A stretch of DNA of 45,816 nucleotides. It comes from an uncultured Bacteroidales bacterium. GTDB lineage: Bacteria > Bacteroidota > Bacteroidia > Bacteroidales > Marinilabiliaceae. Numbering within the stretch: the first letter of the stretch is position 1; each line of letters begins with the position of its first letter. Below the pieces are notes generated by a model. The model was not told where the DNA came from. It ran no database searches and saw nothing but the letters and a program-made list of their open reading frames with translations. The translations under genes were made by a program, and so were the position numbers. Shown here in pieces: positions 7,174 through 16,699 of the stretch. Location of the stretch: positions 1 through 45,816 of the forward strand of contig CAKUVM010000009.1 in the NCBI GenBank assembly GCA_934699135.1, written 5' to 3'.

Positions 7174-10100
7174 ATGAACAGACCTCACGCAATATTGGCC
7201 TCTTTGGCCTTGCTCCTCTGCGCCACGGCGAGCGCCATGGCCTCCAACTCTTTCTGGGATAGGCATATTGTCCGCCATGTGGGCATGCAAGACGGCCTGC
7301 CCGGCAATTTCATTGACGACATCTGCTGCGATGACAAGGGCTTCATATGGTTCGCCATGAGCGGCTCCGGCCTGGTAAGATATGACGGGTACAGCTTCAC
7401 GGAGTTCAACTGCGCCAACTCCCCGCAGCTGCGCAGCAACTTCGTCCACTCGCTGGCCATTGACTCCCGCGGCGTGCTGTGGGTTGGCACCGCCTGCGGC
7501 CTCGCGGCCTATGACACCCGTCAAGACGTGCTGACGGCCGTGCCCATAGTCACGGCGGCCGGCGACACGCTGCCGGACGCGCCCATCTTCCACCTGGCCG
7601 CGGATGAGGAAGGCGCGGTGTGGGTGGCGCAGCGGCACTCCGTCATATGCCTGCGCCGCGGGGCGACAGGCACGGTCAAGGTGGCCGACAAGCTCGACTT
7701 GCCAACCACGATCACCGCCCTCGAGCGCAGCTCGCGCGGCATCTACGTCGCGGCCTACGCCAACCTCTACATCTGCACCCTCCATGCCGACGATGACAAG
7801 ATAAGCGTCCGCCCCGACCGCCGCGTCTCGCTCACCGAGACCAATAGCGTGGTGGAGACCATGGCGGAGAGTTCCGGATTCCTGTGGGTGGGATCTAACA
7901 CGGGACTCTACCGCTACAACCTCACCACGGGCGAGGAGACCATATATAGGCACTCCGACTCCGACAGCCGCACGCTGACGCAAGACCGCATCACGGACAT
8001 TGCCACCGACGAGGACGGCCGCATTGTCGTGGCCACGCTCAAGGGCCTCAACATCTATGACCACGAGCATGACAACTTCGAGCGCATCACTCAAGATGAC
8101 GCGGCGCCGGGCAAAGCCCTGTGCTCCAACTTCATCAACTGCCTACTGCCCACGGCGCAAGGCATATGGGTTGGGACCGACGTGGCAGGGGCCGACCTCG
8201 TGAGCCCCGTAAGCCTCGACGTGACCAACTACACCACCGATGAGATTTGCGGCCTCAACCCTCACCGGGCGGCCATGCAGGCGTGCGCCCCCCGACCCGT
8301 CAACTCCATTATCGAGGACTCCGAGGGCACCCTGTGGGTGGGCACCGTGGAGGGCGGACTGGCACACAGGGTCAGGGGCGCAAAGAAGTTCGACGTGATG
8401 ACGCGGGCCAACAGCCGCCTGTGCCACAACTCCATATCCGCCCTCGCGCTAGACAGCCGCGGGCTGCTGTGGGCCGGCACATGGGGCGGCGGCGTAGACG
8501 TCATTGACATCCGCCGCAAAGGCCACCCCGTGGTGCGCCACATCGCCTCGGAGCCGGGTGGCATAAGCAGCGACTTCGTGGGGTCTCTCACGCCAGACAC
8601 CATCAACCACGGCATGTGGGTCGGGACCATTCGCGGCATAGACCTCGTGAGGGCGGACAGCGTGATGCAGCCCATAGACCCGCAAAATTTCACTGACATG
8701 AACGGGGCCCTGGGCTCGTGCGTAGACGACGAGGGCAGGCTCTGGATGGGTACCTCGCTCGGCCTCTTTGTGGTGGATCTCCACAGCTTCAGCGAGCGGA
8801 CACATACCGTGAGGCACAAGCTCATAAACCACAGGCTGGACGACCCGAAAGCCAAGGGCGACCCCAGGGTCACGTTCCTCTACTTCTCCGAGGGCAAGAA
8901 GAAACTCTTTGTCAGCACCAACGGCTTCGGCCTCTATGAGGCCGACACCGAGGCTGACAGCCTAGCCTTCACCCCCATAACCACGAGCGATGGCCTGGCC
9001 AACAACAGCGCGGTGAGCGTGGCCGAAGATGGAGACGGGAACATCTGGGTGGGCACGTCTAACGGCCTGAGCCTCCTCACAAAAGGCCACACGCTCATCA
9101 ACTCTTACTTCACGTCAGACGGCCTGCTCTCCAACTGCTACTATTGGAACGCCGCATGGACTTCCCGCGCCACGGGCCACGTCTTCCTGGGCTGCCTCGA
9201 CGGCCTCAGCGAGATTGGCCCGTCGCTCAAGTCCGTCTCCATGCAGACGCGCCGCTCGCCAGTCCTCACCAGGCTAGACGTCAACAACGTCACGGTGAGG
9301 CCCGAGGCCAAGGGCTACATTGCCGAGAGCATAGAGAACGTGGACAAGATATGCCTCCACGAGGCCGACAAGTCGTTCACCGTGGAGTTCTCGTCTCTCA
9401 ACTATCCCGCCCCGCAGTCGGTCCGCTACCAATATAAGCTCGACGGCTTCAACGACGACTGGGTGAGCGTGGCCAAGGGGCAGCACTCGGCGCAATACAC
9501 CAACCTGTCGCCCGGCCAATACACGCTGCGCATACGCTACGCCGCCGCCAGCGGCAAGTGGAGCAACGAGCGGAGGCTCGGCATAACCGTCACGCCCTAT
9601 TTCTACAAGACCGTCTGGTTCACGCTCCTCGTCTCGGCCTCCGCGGTGGGGCTGCTGCTGCTCTTCTTCCGCCTCAGGATGCGCTCCGTGGAGGCCAACC
9701 GCAAAATGCTGCACCAACAGGTGGAGCAGCGCACGCATGAGCTGGAAGTGCAGAAAAAAATATTGGAAGACAAGAAGGCCGAGCTGGAAGAGAAAAACGT
9801 GAAGCTCACCGAGCAGAACGACTACATCACGCGCCAGAAAGAGAACATCCTCGAGATGACCAACAAAATCCAGCGCCTCAGCATAGACAAGCTCCAGTTC
9901 TTCACCAACATAAGCCATGAGCTGCGCAGCCCGCTCACGCTCATCTCCGGCCCCGTCAAGAGGGCGATTCAGCTCAGCAAGCAGCCCGAGGTGACGCAGC
10001 AGCTCAACCTCATTGAGCGCAGCGCCACGACGCTCCTGACCACCGTCAACCAGCTTATGGACTTCCGCAAGGTGGAGACGGGCAGCATGGAGTATCACCC

Positions 10101-11430
10101 CGTCTCCACAAACATTGAGGACTACGTCGCCAGCACCGTCGCGCCCTACGTGGCCTACGCCGCCGAGCAGGGCATAACGCTGCGCACATTCTTCCACATC
10201 ACCACCAAATTCGTGAGGGTGGACACCGACGCCGTGACAAAGATTCTGGCCAACCTGCTCTCCAACGCCATCAAATATTCGGCCGGAGGCAAGGTGGTGG
10301 ACCTCTTCGTCTGCCAGCTGCGCGAAGACGACAAGCTGCGCACCTACATCTGCGTGCGCGACCGAGGCATGGGCATCCCGCCCGACCAGCTCACCAAAAT
10401 CTTCGACCGCTTCTTCCAAGCCTCCAACAAGGGCGGCAACAGGTTCGCCAACGTCAACAGCACCGGCATTGGCCTCTACGTGGTCAACCGAATCGTCCAA
10501 GAGTGCAACGGCGAGATTGTGGCGCGAAACAACAAAGGTCGCGGAGTCTCCATGCGCGTCTTGCTCCCCACGCCCCCAGGACGCCCTGCCGCGCAGCCCG
10601 ACGCCCCGACGCCCGCCAAGCAAGAGGCCGACAAGGCGGCGGAGGAGGCCATGGCCGACACCGCCACCGAGCCCAAGAGCCGGATGACGATTCTTGTGGT
10701 GGAAGACAGCAAAGACATGAGGACTTACATACGCTCCGTGCTTGAAGACTCATACCACATCGTGGAGGCGCAAGACGGCGTGAGCGGCCTCACGGCGCTT
10801 GCGGAGAATGACGTGGACTTCATCATAGCGGACCTCATGATGCCCGTGATGGACGGGCTGGAGTTCGCGCGCAAGGTCAAGGCCGACTTCGCGTACAGCC
10901 ACACGCCCATCCTCATCCTGACAGCCCAGACGGACGGGGCCTACCAGACCGAGAGCTACCGCATTGGAGTGGAGAGCTACCTCCACAAACCCTTTGATGA
11001 GGAGATGCTCAAAGCCCGCATTAGCGGCATATTGAGCAGCAGGCAGAAGAGCCAGACGAGGTTCCTCACCTCTCTGGACACCGCCGACCTCAACATTGAG
11101 CGAGAGAGCGAAGACGAGCGTTTTGTAGAGCGGGTGACGAACTTCGTCAAGGCCAACTACAAAGACCCCGAACTCTCCATTGACGACATCGTCAACGAGG
11201 TGGGATGCTCCAAGAGCATGCTGCACAAGAAGATGCAGAGCGTCATGGGCCAGGCGCCGGGCAACTTCATCCGCACATATCGCCTCAACATAGCCCGCGA
11301 GATATTGGCCAACAAGGCCAACCGCCTCAACGTGAGCCAAGTGGCGTATGAGGTCGGCTTCAACGACCCCAAATATTTCAGCCGTTGCTTCGCCAAAGCC
11401 TTCGGCTACCCGCCAAGCATGATCGGCTAG
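7174..11430 (+). CDS. Hybrid two-component system sensor/regulator (HTCS)
   Basis: A 1418-residue one-protein signalling system. A signal peptide (residues 1 to about 23) is followed by about 14 Reg_prop blades (recurring DxxGxxWVGT) forming a periplasmic double propeller, a Y_Y_Y domain near 735-805 and a membrane segment near 815-835. Inside the cell come a coiled coil, HisKA with ISHELRSP (H915), HATPase_c (N box near 1027, RDRGMGIPPD), a receiver with VVEDSKDMRT and phospho-acceptor D1220, and an AraC-type DNA-binding domain (about 1318-1418). All key residues are present. HTCS proteins usually sense oligosaccharides and activate neighbouring glycan-use genes, but no SusC/SusD pair lies nearby; the secreted protein at 11685 is the closest candidate target. 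Confidence 0.95.
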   Translation: MNRPHAILASLALLLCATASAMASNSFWDRHIVRHVGMQDGLPGNFIDDICCDDKGFIWFAMSGSGLVRYDGYSFTEFNCANSPQLRSNFVHSLAIDSRGVLWVGTACGLAAYDTRQDVLTAVPIVTAAGDTLPDAPIFHLAADEEGAVWVAQRHSVICLRRGATGTVKVADKLDLPTTITALERSSRGIYVAAYANLYICTLHADDDKISVRPDRRVSLTETNSVVETMAESSGFLWVGSNTGLYRYNLTTGEETIYRHSDSDSRTLTQDRITDIATDEDGRIVVATLKGLNIYDHEHDNFERITQDDAAPGKALCSNFINCLLPTAQGIWVGTDVAGADLVSPVSLDVTNYTTDEICGLNPHRAAMQACAPRPVNSIIEDSEGTLWVGTVEGGLAHRVRGAKKFDVMTRANSRLCHNSISALALDSRGLLWAGTWGGGVDVIDIRRKGHPVVRHIASEPGGISSDFVGSLTPDTINHGMWVGTIRGIDLVRADSVMQPIDPQNFTDMNGALGSCVDDEGRLWMGTSLGLFVVDLHSFSERTHTVRHKLINHRLDDPKAKGDPRVTFLYFSEGKKKLFVSTNGFGLYEADTEADSLAFTPITTSDGLANNSAVSVAEDGDGNIWVGTSNGLSLLTKGHTLINSYFTSDGLLSNCYYWNAAWTSRATGHVFLGCLDGLSEIGPSLKSVSMQTRRSPVLTRLDVNNVTVRPEAKGYIAESIENVDKICLHEADKSFTVEFSSLNYPAPQSVRYQYKLDGFNDDWVSVAKGQHSAQYTNLSPGQYTLRIRYAAASGKWSNERRLGITVTPYFYKTVWFTLLVSASAVGLLLLFFRLRMRSVEANRKMLHQQVEQRTHELEVQKKILEDKKAELEEKNVKLTEQNDYITRQKENILEMTNKIQRLSIDKLQFFTNISHELRSPLTLISGPVKRAIQLSKQPEVTQQLNLIERSATTLLTTVNQLMDFRKVETGSMEYHPVSTNIEDYVASTVAPYVAYAAEQGITLRTFFHITTKFVRVDTDAVTKILANLLSNAIKYSAGGKVVDLFVCQLREDDKLRTYICVRDRGMGIPPDQLTKIFDRFFQASNKGGNRFANVNSTGIGLYVVNRIVQECNGEIVARNNKGRGVSMRVLLPTPPGRPAAQPDAPTPAKQEADKAAEEAMADTATEPKSRMTILVVEDSKDMRTYIRSVLEDSYHIVEAQDGVSGLTALAENDVDFIIADLMMPVMDGLEFARKVKADFAYSHTPILILTAQTDGAYQTESYRIGVESYLHKPFDEEMLKARISGILSSRQKSQTRFLTSLDTADLNIERESEDERFVERVTNFVKANYKDPELSIDDIVNEVGCSKSMLHKKMQSVMGQAPGNFIRTYRLNIAREILANKANRLNVSQVAYEVGFNDPKYFSRCFAKAFGYPPSMIG

Positions 11431-11451
11431 CCCCCCGGAGGGGGATGACGA

Positions 11452-11481
11452 CCCCGCCCGTGTTGGGCGGGGCTTTTTTTT
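11452..11481 (+). terminator. Rho-independent terminator after the HTCS gene
   Basis: CCCCGCCC and GGGCGGGG form an 8-bp GC stem with a five-base loop, followed by C and eight T residues, 21 bases after the HTCS stop. Confidence 0.92.
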
Positions 11482-11684
11482 GCCTTGCGGAGGCGGCTCG
11501 CACGGCAGCTCGTGGAAATCAGCCCAAAATATTTGGTAATGAAGAAATGAATTTTCACATTTGCCCCAGAAGCCAGAGGGTCGCGGTATGACACAAAATG
11601 ACAAACAATCAATCTGTTCGCCTCAAGAATCGCCATTCTCGCCAACTTTGGCAAAGCATCATCAATAATCTAAATTTTAACAGT

Positions 11685-12719
11685 ATGAGGAAACTTTTAC
11701 TATCTTTCGCTCTCGCCGCCTGCGCCATCGGCGCGGAGGCGCAGACAGAGCAGCTCGCCATCACCATCTCCAACGGTTGGGCCTCTCATTTTGGGGTCTC
11801 TGCCGATGCTCCAGGTGTCACAGTAAACTTCTCCGACCAATGGGGAGAGTATAAGCTGGTGAGCGTAGACTCAACATCCATCCGCAGTGAGTATAAAGGA
11901 TTCAAAATCGTTTGCGATGAGGCTGCCGATGTACAGATAAAGATTGAAGCCCCAACGAAGGAGAACCAGTACGACAGCCAGTGTTTCCCGATAACGGCGG
12001 GAGAGGCAGTCACAGGAAACTTTGACGAGAAAGTGCTGAAACGTGGAACTGGATCCATTTCCATCCAAGCCACGGAGAAGGGCGCTTCTGTCACAGTGTC
12101 AAGCTTCTCACTCATCAAAGCAGACGGCACAGAGGAACTCATCACCTCTTTTGTTGGAATAAGTTGGGGTTGCTCAGTTCTTGACATACGTACAAGTGGA
12201 AGTGTAGTATTCACGAAACAGTACGGTCAGCTAGACATCGTGACCAAGGAGGGAGCGAACTGCACGTTCGACCCCACCACCGATGGTGACTTCAGCTACA
12301 CGTACAAGATTGAGTTTGAATCTCCTGTCTCCATCGCTCTCAATGCAGAACTTGATGACACGAACAATAGCGGTTTCGCCTACAATGACATTCCAGTTAA
12401 CGCCCAATCTGTTGAGTTTGTCGTGAACAAGACAACCGCAGTGAAGGGAGAAAAGAAAGAGCCGACTGCCGTTGGCTACATATATGTCAAGGCGAAAGCC
12501 GAAAGCGGCTACCCGGCAACCGTACACGTCAAGAGCGTGACGCGCACAAAGTCTAAGTTCACCGCCCTCCGCCCCGTCACGACGGACTCCGAGGTGGTGG
12601 CCACGGACTACTTCACCCTCTCCGGCTCCAAGTTCTCCACCCCGCAGAAGGGCATCAACATTGTCCGCCGCACCCTGTCAGACGGCACGGTGCAGACCGA
12701 CAAGGTGGTCATCAAGTAA
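11685..12719 (+). CDS. Secreted protein of unknown function with host-type C-terminal tail
   Basis: A 344-residue exported protein that I do not recognise. The signal peptide (MRKLLLSFALAACAIGAEA) is followed by Q20. The body is rich in beta-strand-like, Ser/Thr-rich sequence with two parts that look related (TITISNGWASHFG near 23-36 and FTKQYGQLDIVTKEGAN near 195-211). The C-terminus, YFTLSGSKFSTPQKGINIVR then KVVIK, resembles the tail common on Bacteroidales exported proteins (LxGxxV...KGxYI...KVxxK). The frame is open further upstream to 11598, but ATG 11685 starts the signal peptide. The body is noticeably less GC-rich than the last 180 bases, suggesting a mosaic gene. It lies after the HTCS, separated by a terminator, so it has its own promoter. 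Confidence 0.75.
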   Translation: MRKLLLSFALAACAIGAEAQTEQLAITISNGWASHFGVSADAPGVTVNFSDQWGEYKLVSVDSTSIRSEYKGFKIVCDEAADVQIKIEAPTKENQYDSQCFPITAGEAVTGNFDEKVLKRGTGSISIQATEKGASVTVSSFSLIKADGTEELITSFVGISWGCSVLDIRTSGSVVFTKQYGQLDIVTKEGANCTFDPTTDGDFSYTYKIEFESPVSIALNAELDDTNNSGFAYNDIPVNAQSVEFVVNKTTAVKGEKKEPTAVGYIYVKAKAESGYPATVHVKSVTRTKSKFTALRPVTTDSEVVATDYFTLSGSKFSTPQKGINIVRRTLSDGTVQTDKVVIK

Positions 12720-12756
12720 CCACTACGCACACACGGCCTCATCATGAGGCCTGACA

Positions 12757-12790
12757 ATCCCGACCCGCAAGCCCGCGGGCCGGGATTTTT
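12757..12790 (+). terminator. Terminator after the secreted-protein gene
   Basis: ATCCCG-A-CCCGC and GCGGG-C-CGGGAT pair around a short loop with one mismatch, followed by five T residues, about 40 bases after the stop at 12719. Confidence 0.8.
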
Positions 12791-12812
12791 ACGTCTTCTC
12801 CCAAATTATCAC

Positions 12813-12820
12813 TACTTTTG
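12813..12820 (+). promoter_or_regulatory. -7 box of purM
   Basis: TACTTTTG matches TAnnTTTG exactly and is followed by C, as in many Bacteroidales promoters. It is 53 bases upstream of ATG 12873 and just after the preceding terminator. Confidence 0.55.
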
Positions 12821-12872
12821 CGCTGGTCTGCGAGACCTGCACTTCACAAAAGGACATCCCAACAAACCAGCC

Positions 12873-14048
<1,176 letters not shown>

Positions 14049-14057
14049 GGCCAGGGC

Positions 14058-14246
14058 ATGACCACAAGGCAGAAGTTGGCCCGCGCGGGCCTGGTGGTGG
14101 TGTGCGCGGGGGTGCTGATAAGCATCATCGGCCTGCTGGTGAAAGGCTGGCAAACCGACGCCACGACAAACAAAGTGGCCAAAATCATCATCCTGCTGCT
14201 TTGGCTGTGGGCCTCGCGGCGCATGATAAACAGAGTATTACGATAA
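14058..14246 (+). CDS. Small two-helix membrane protein
   Basis: A 62-residue basic protein with two predicted membrane helices: residues about 9-28 (ARAGLVVVCAGVLISIIGLL) and about 42-52 (IIILLLWLWAS), separated by a short polar linker, with an arginine-rich C-terminus. I do not recognise a family. It is probably real: it has its own ATG nine bases after the purM stop, ends three bases before the prfA ATG, fills the gap exactly, and shows a hydrophobic pattern unlike a chance frame. Topology with both termini in the cytoplasm is inferred from the positive charges. Confidence 0.65.
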   Translation: MTTRQKLARAGLVVVCAGVLISIIGLLVKGWQTDATTNKVAKIIILLLWLWASRRMINRVLR

Positions 14247-14249
14247 CAC

Positions 14250-15362
14250 ATGGCAACAAACAACACCATACTTGACCGCCTGGACGGACTGGCATCCAGG
14301 TTTGACGAGGTCTCAACCCTCATAACGGACCCCGCCGTCATAGCCGACCAAAAACGCTACGTCAAGCTCTCCAAAGAGTATAAAGACCTTGGCGACATCC
14401 TCAAGGTCCGCAAAGAATATCTCGACGCCATCAACGGCCTGGCCGAGGCCAAAGAGATATTGACCAACGAGCAAGACCCCGAAATGAAGGAGATGGCCCG
14501 CGAGGAGGCCGCCAACTTTGAGAAGCGCATCCCGGAGCTGGAGGAGGAGATAAAACTCCTGCTCGTGCCGGCCGACCCGCAAGACGACCGCAACGCCGTG
14601 CTGGAGATCCGCGGCGGCACTGGCGGCGACGAGGCCGCGCTCTTCGCCGGCGACCTCTTCAGGATGTACAGCAAATATTGCGAGAGCAAGGGTTGGCATC
14701 TCACCGTCTCGTCATGCTCCGAGGGCGCGGTGGGCGGCTTCAAGGAGATCATCTGCACCGTGACGGGAGAGAAGGTCTACGGCACGCTCAAGTATGAGAG
14801 CGGCGTGCACCGAGTGCAGCGCATCCCGGCCACCGAGACACAGGGACGCGTGCACACTTCAGCCGCCTCCGTGGCCGTGCTGCCGGAGGCTGAGCCTTTT
14901 GACGTGGAGATTAACGAGGGCGAGATTAAGTGGGACACGTTCCGAAGCTCTGGAGCGGGCGGGCAGAACGTCAACAAGGTGGAGTCCGGAGTCCGACTGC
15001 GCTACAACTGGAAAAACCCCAACACCGGCGAGGTGGAGGAGATCCTCATTGAGTGTACCGAGACGCGAGACCAGCCAAAAAACAAAGAGAGGGCACTGAG
15101 CCGCCTCCGCACGTTCATTTATGACAAAGAGCATCAGAAATATGTGGACGACATTGCCAAGAAACGCAAGACGATGGTCTCCACGGGTGACCGCTCGGCC
15201 AAAATCCGCACCTACAACTATCCGCAAGGGCGGATAACCGACCACCGAATCAACTACACCATCTATAACCTCGCGGCCTTTATGGACGGCGACATACAGG
15301 ACTGCATTGACCACCTCATTGTGGCCGAGAACGCCGAGAGGCTCAAAGAGAGCGAGTTGTAG
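14250..15362 (+). CDS. prfA: Peptide chain release factor 1
   Basis: A 370-residue class I release factor that reads UAA and UAG and triggers peptidyl-tRNA hydrolysis. The decoding tripeptide PAT (193-195) within RVQRIPATETQGRVHTSA is the RF1 form, and the catalytic GGQ is at 237-239 in SSGAGGQNVNK. The N-terminal domain contains RGGTGGDEAALFAGDLFRMY (121-140), where HemK-type methylation partners normally act on the later GGQ. Length and domain order are normal. It follows the small membrane-protein gene by three bases and precedes pyrF by 32. Confidence 0.96.
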   Translation: MATNNTILDRLDGLASRFDEVSTLITDPAVIADQKRYVKLSKEYKDLGDILKVRKEYLDAINGLAEAKEILTNEQDPEMKEMAREEAANFEKRIPELEEEIKLLLVPADPQDDRNAVLEIRGGTGGDEAALFAGDLFRMYSKYCESKGWHLTVSSCSEGAVGGFKEIICTVTGEKVYGTLKYESGVHRVQRIPATETQGRVHTSAASVAVLPEAEPFDVEINEGEIKWDTFRSSGAGGQNVNKVESGVRLRYNWKNPNTGEVEEILIECTETRDQPKNKERALSRLRTFIYDKEHQKYVDDIAKKRKTMVSTGDRSAKIRTYNYPQGRITDHRINYTIYNLAAFMDGDIQDCIDHLIVAENAERLKESEL

Positions 15363-15394
15363 GATACACGTCACCCATAAAGACACAAAAACAC

Positions 15395-16222
15395 ATGAAC
15401 AGGCAGCAACTTGTCGAGACCATAAGAGAGCGCAAGACTTTTCTCTGCGTAGGGCTAGACACCGACATAAAAAAGATACCCGCCCACCTGCTTGGCGAGG
15501 CGGACCCCGTCTTCGAGTTCAACAAAGCCATCATAGACGCCACCGCGCCATTCTGCATGGCCTACAAGCCCAACCTGGCGTTTTATGAGAGCCTTGGGGT
15601 GAAGGGCTGGGTGGCCTTTGAGGAGACAATTAAATATCTCAAAGAGAAATACCCCAACCACTTCATCATAGCCGACGCCAAGCGAGGCGACATAGGCAAC
15701 ACGAGCGCCATGTACGCCCGCTCGTTTTTCGAGGAGCTGGGCGTCGACTCGCTCACCGTGGCGCCCTATATGGGAGAGGACAGCGTCTCGCCATTCCTCG
15801 GCTACGACGGCAAATGGGTCATCTTGTTGGCCCTCACCAGCAACAAGGGCAGCCACGACTTCCAGCTCACCGAGTGCAAAGACGGCGAGAGGCTCTTTGA
15901 GAAAGTGCTGCGCGCGAGCCAAAAGTGGGCCGGGGCCGACAAGATGATGTATGTGGTGGGAGCCACGCAAGGCCGGATGTTTGAAGACATCCGCAAGATT
16001 GCGCCGGACAACTTCCTGCTCGTGCCGGGCGTCGGCGCCCAAGGCGGCAGCCTGGAGGAGGTGTGCCGATATGGCATGACCAGCGAGTGCGGACTCATTG
16101 TCAACTCCAGCCGCGCCATCATCTACGCCTCCAGCGACACCGACTTCGCCGAGGCGGCGGCCAAAGCCGCGCAGGCCGTACAGCAACGGATGGCGGCCGA
16201 GATTGAGGCCCGCATGAAATAG
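15395..16222 (+). CDS. pyrF: Orotidine-5'-phosphate decarboxylase (type 2)
   Basis: A 275-residue enzyme that decarboxylates OMP to UMP, the last step of pyrimidine synthesis. It has the longer type 2 layout: LCVGLDTDIKKIP (18-30), MAYKPNLAFYES, the catalytic DAKRGDIGNTSAMYA with the D-x-K-x2-D signature, and the late VPGVGAQGG phosphate-binding loop. The ATG at 15395 matches the usual N-terminus. pyrE, the previous pathway step, is at 39754-40389 and not linked in an operon. Confidence 0.95.
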   Translation: MNRQQLVETIRERKTFLCVGLDTDIKKIPAHLLGEADPVFEFNKAIIDATAPFCMAYKPNLAFYESLGVKGWVAFEETIKYLKEKYPNHFIIADAKRGDIGNTSAMYARSFFEELGVDSLTVAPYMGEDSVSPFLGYDGKWVILLALTSNKGSHDFQLTECKDGERLFEKVLRASQKWAGADKMMYVVGATQGRMFEDIRKIAPDNFLLVPGVGAQGGSLEEVCRYGMTSECGLIVNSSRAIIYASSDTDFAEAAAKAAQAVQQRMAAEIEARMK

Positions 16223-16242
16223 TCCTGCCCCGCGTCAACAGC

Positions 16243-16593
16243 ATGGTCTTCCCACAAAGCGTCAGGCTGAGGCCCGCGCCCACCGTCTTCAAAAGATGGT
16301 CGCGCAAACCCTACGCCATTCTGATGAGCCTCCACCGCGAGGTGGTCATCGGCGTGGTGAAGGCGGAAATATGCGACGCCTCGATGCTCAAAATGGGAAT
16401 CAAGACCCGGTGTGACTACCGCGCGGAACAAACCCGCCACGCATCCCCCGATGACGATGACGGCCCCGACCCGCAGTCGACATCCGTCACGCAAGCCATC
16501 GGCACACAGGCCATCAGCCCGCGGCGAGCCACGCGCCGCGAGCCGGGGCGCGCCGTACCCGCCACACGCGCGGCAGACAAAACCACACAGTGA
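16243..16593 (+). CDS. Small basic protein with KRWSRK motif
   Basis: A 116-residue frame starting 20 bases after pyrF. Near residues 18-38 it has FKRWSRKPYAILMSLHREVV then IGVVKAEI. This pattern, an RWSRKxYAxxxSLxxxVxIG block, occurs at the start of small Bacteroidales proteins and of some TonB-receptor leader segments as I recall them; no function is known to me. The rest is low in hydrophobic residues, with an acidic patch (DDDDGPDP, near 72-79) and an Arg/Thr/Ala-rich tail. It ends just before a perfect 18-bp hairpin, which supports a real transcription unit end. The ordered motif argues against a chance frame, but the far C-terminal part could be noise. Confidence 0.5.
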   Translation: MVFPQSVRLRPAPTVFKRWSRKPYAILMSLHREVVIGVVKAEICDASMLKMGIKTRCDYRAEQTRHASPDDDDGPDPQSTSVTQAIGTQAISPRRATRREPGRAVPATRAADKTTQ

Positions 16594-16601
16594 CAAAACA
16601 C

Positions 16602-16650
16602 AGCCCCGCGCAGTCAGGCTTTTGGCCTGACTGCGCGGGGCTTGCCTTGT
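16602..16650 (+). terminator. Perfect 18-bp hairpin ending the pyrF transcript
   Basis: Bases 16602-16619 pair exactly with 16625-16642 around a five-base loop TTTTG; the 3' flank is only weakly T-rich. It is placed between the KRWSRK gene and bioB, 50 bases before the bioB start, so it may terminate, stabilise or attenuate. Confidence 0.75.
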
Positions 16651-16699
16651 CCACCCCCACAAAACAAAAAACCTAACCCAAAAGAACACAGACAGAGAC

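Noticed and set aside
9274..10623. 449-residue minus-strand open frame inside the HTCS gene
   Set aside because: It lies fully antisense to the kinase region with all its motifs; its low-complexity His/Val/Glu-rich content is the usual mirror of a GC-rich coding strand.
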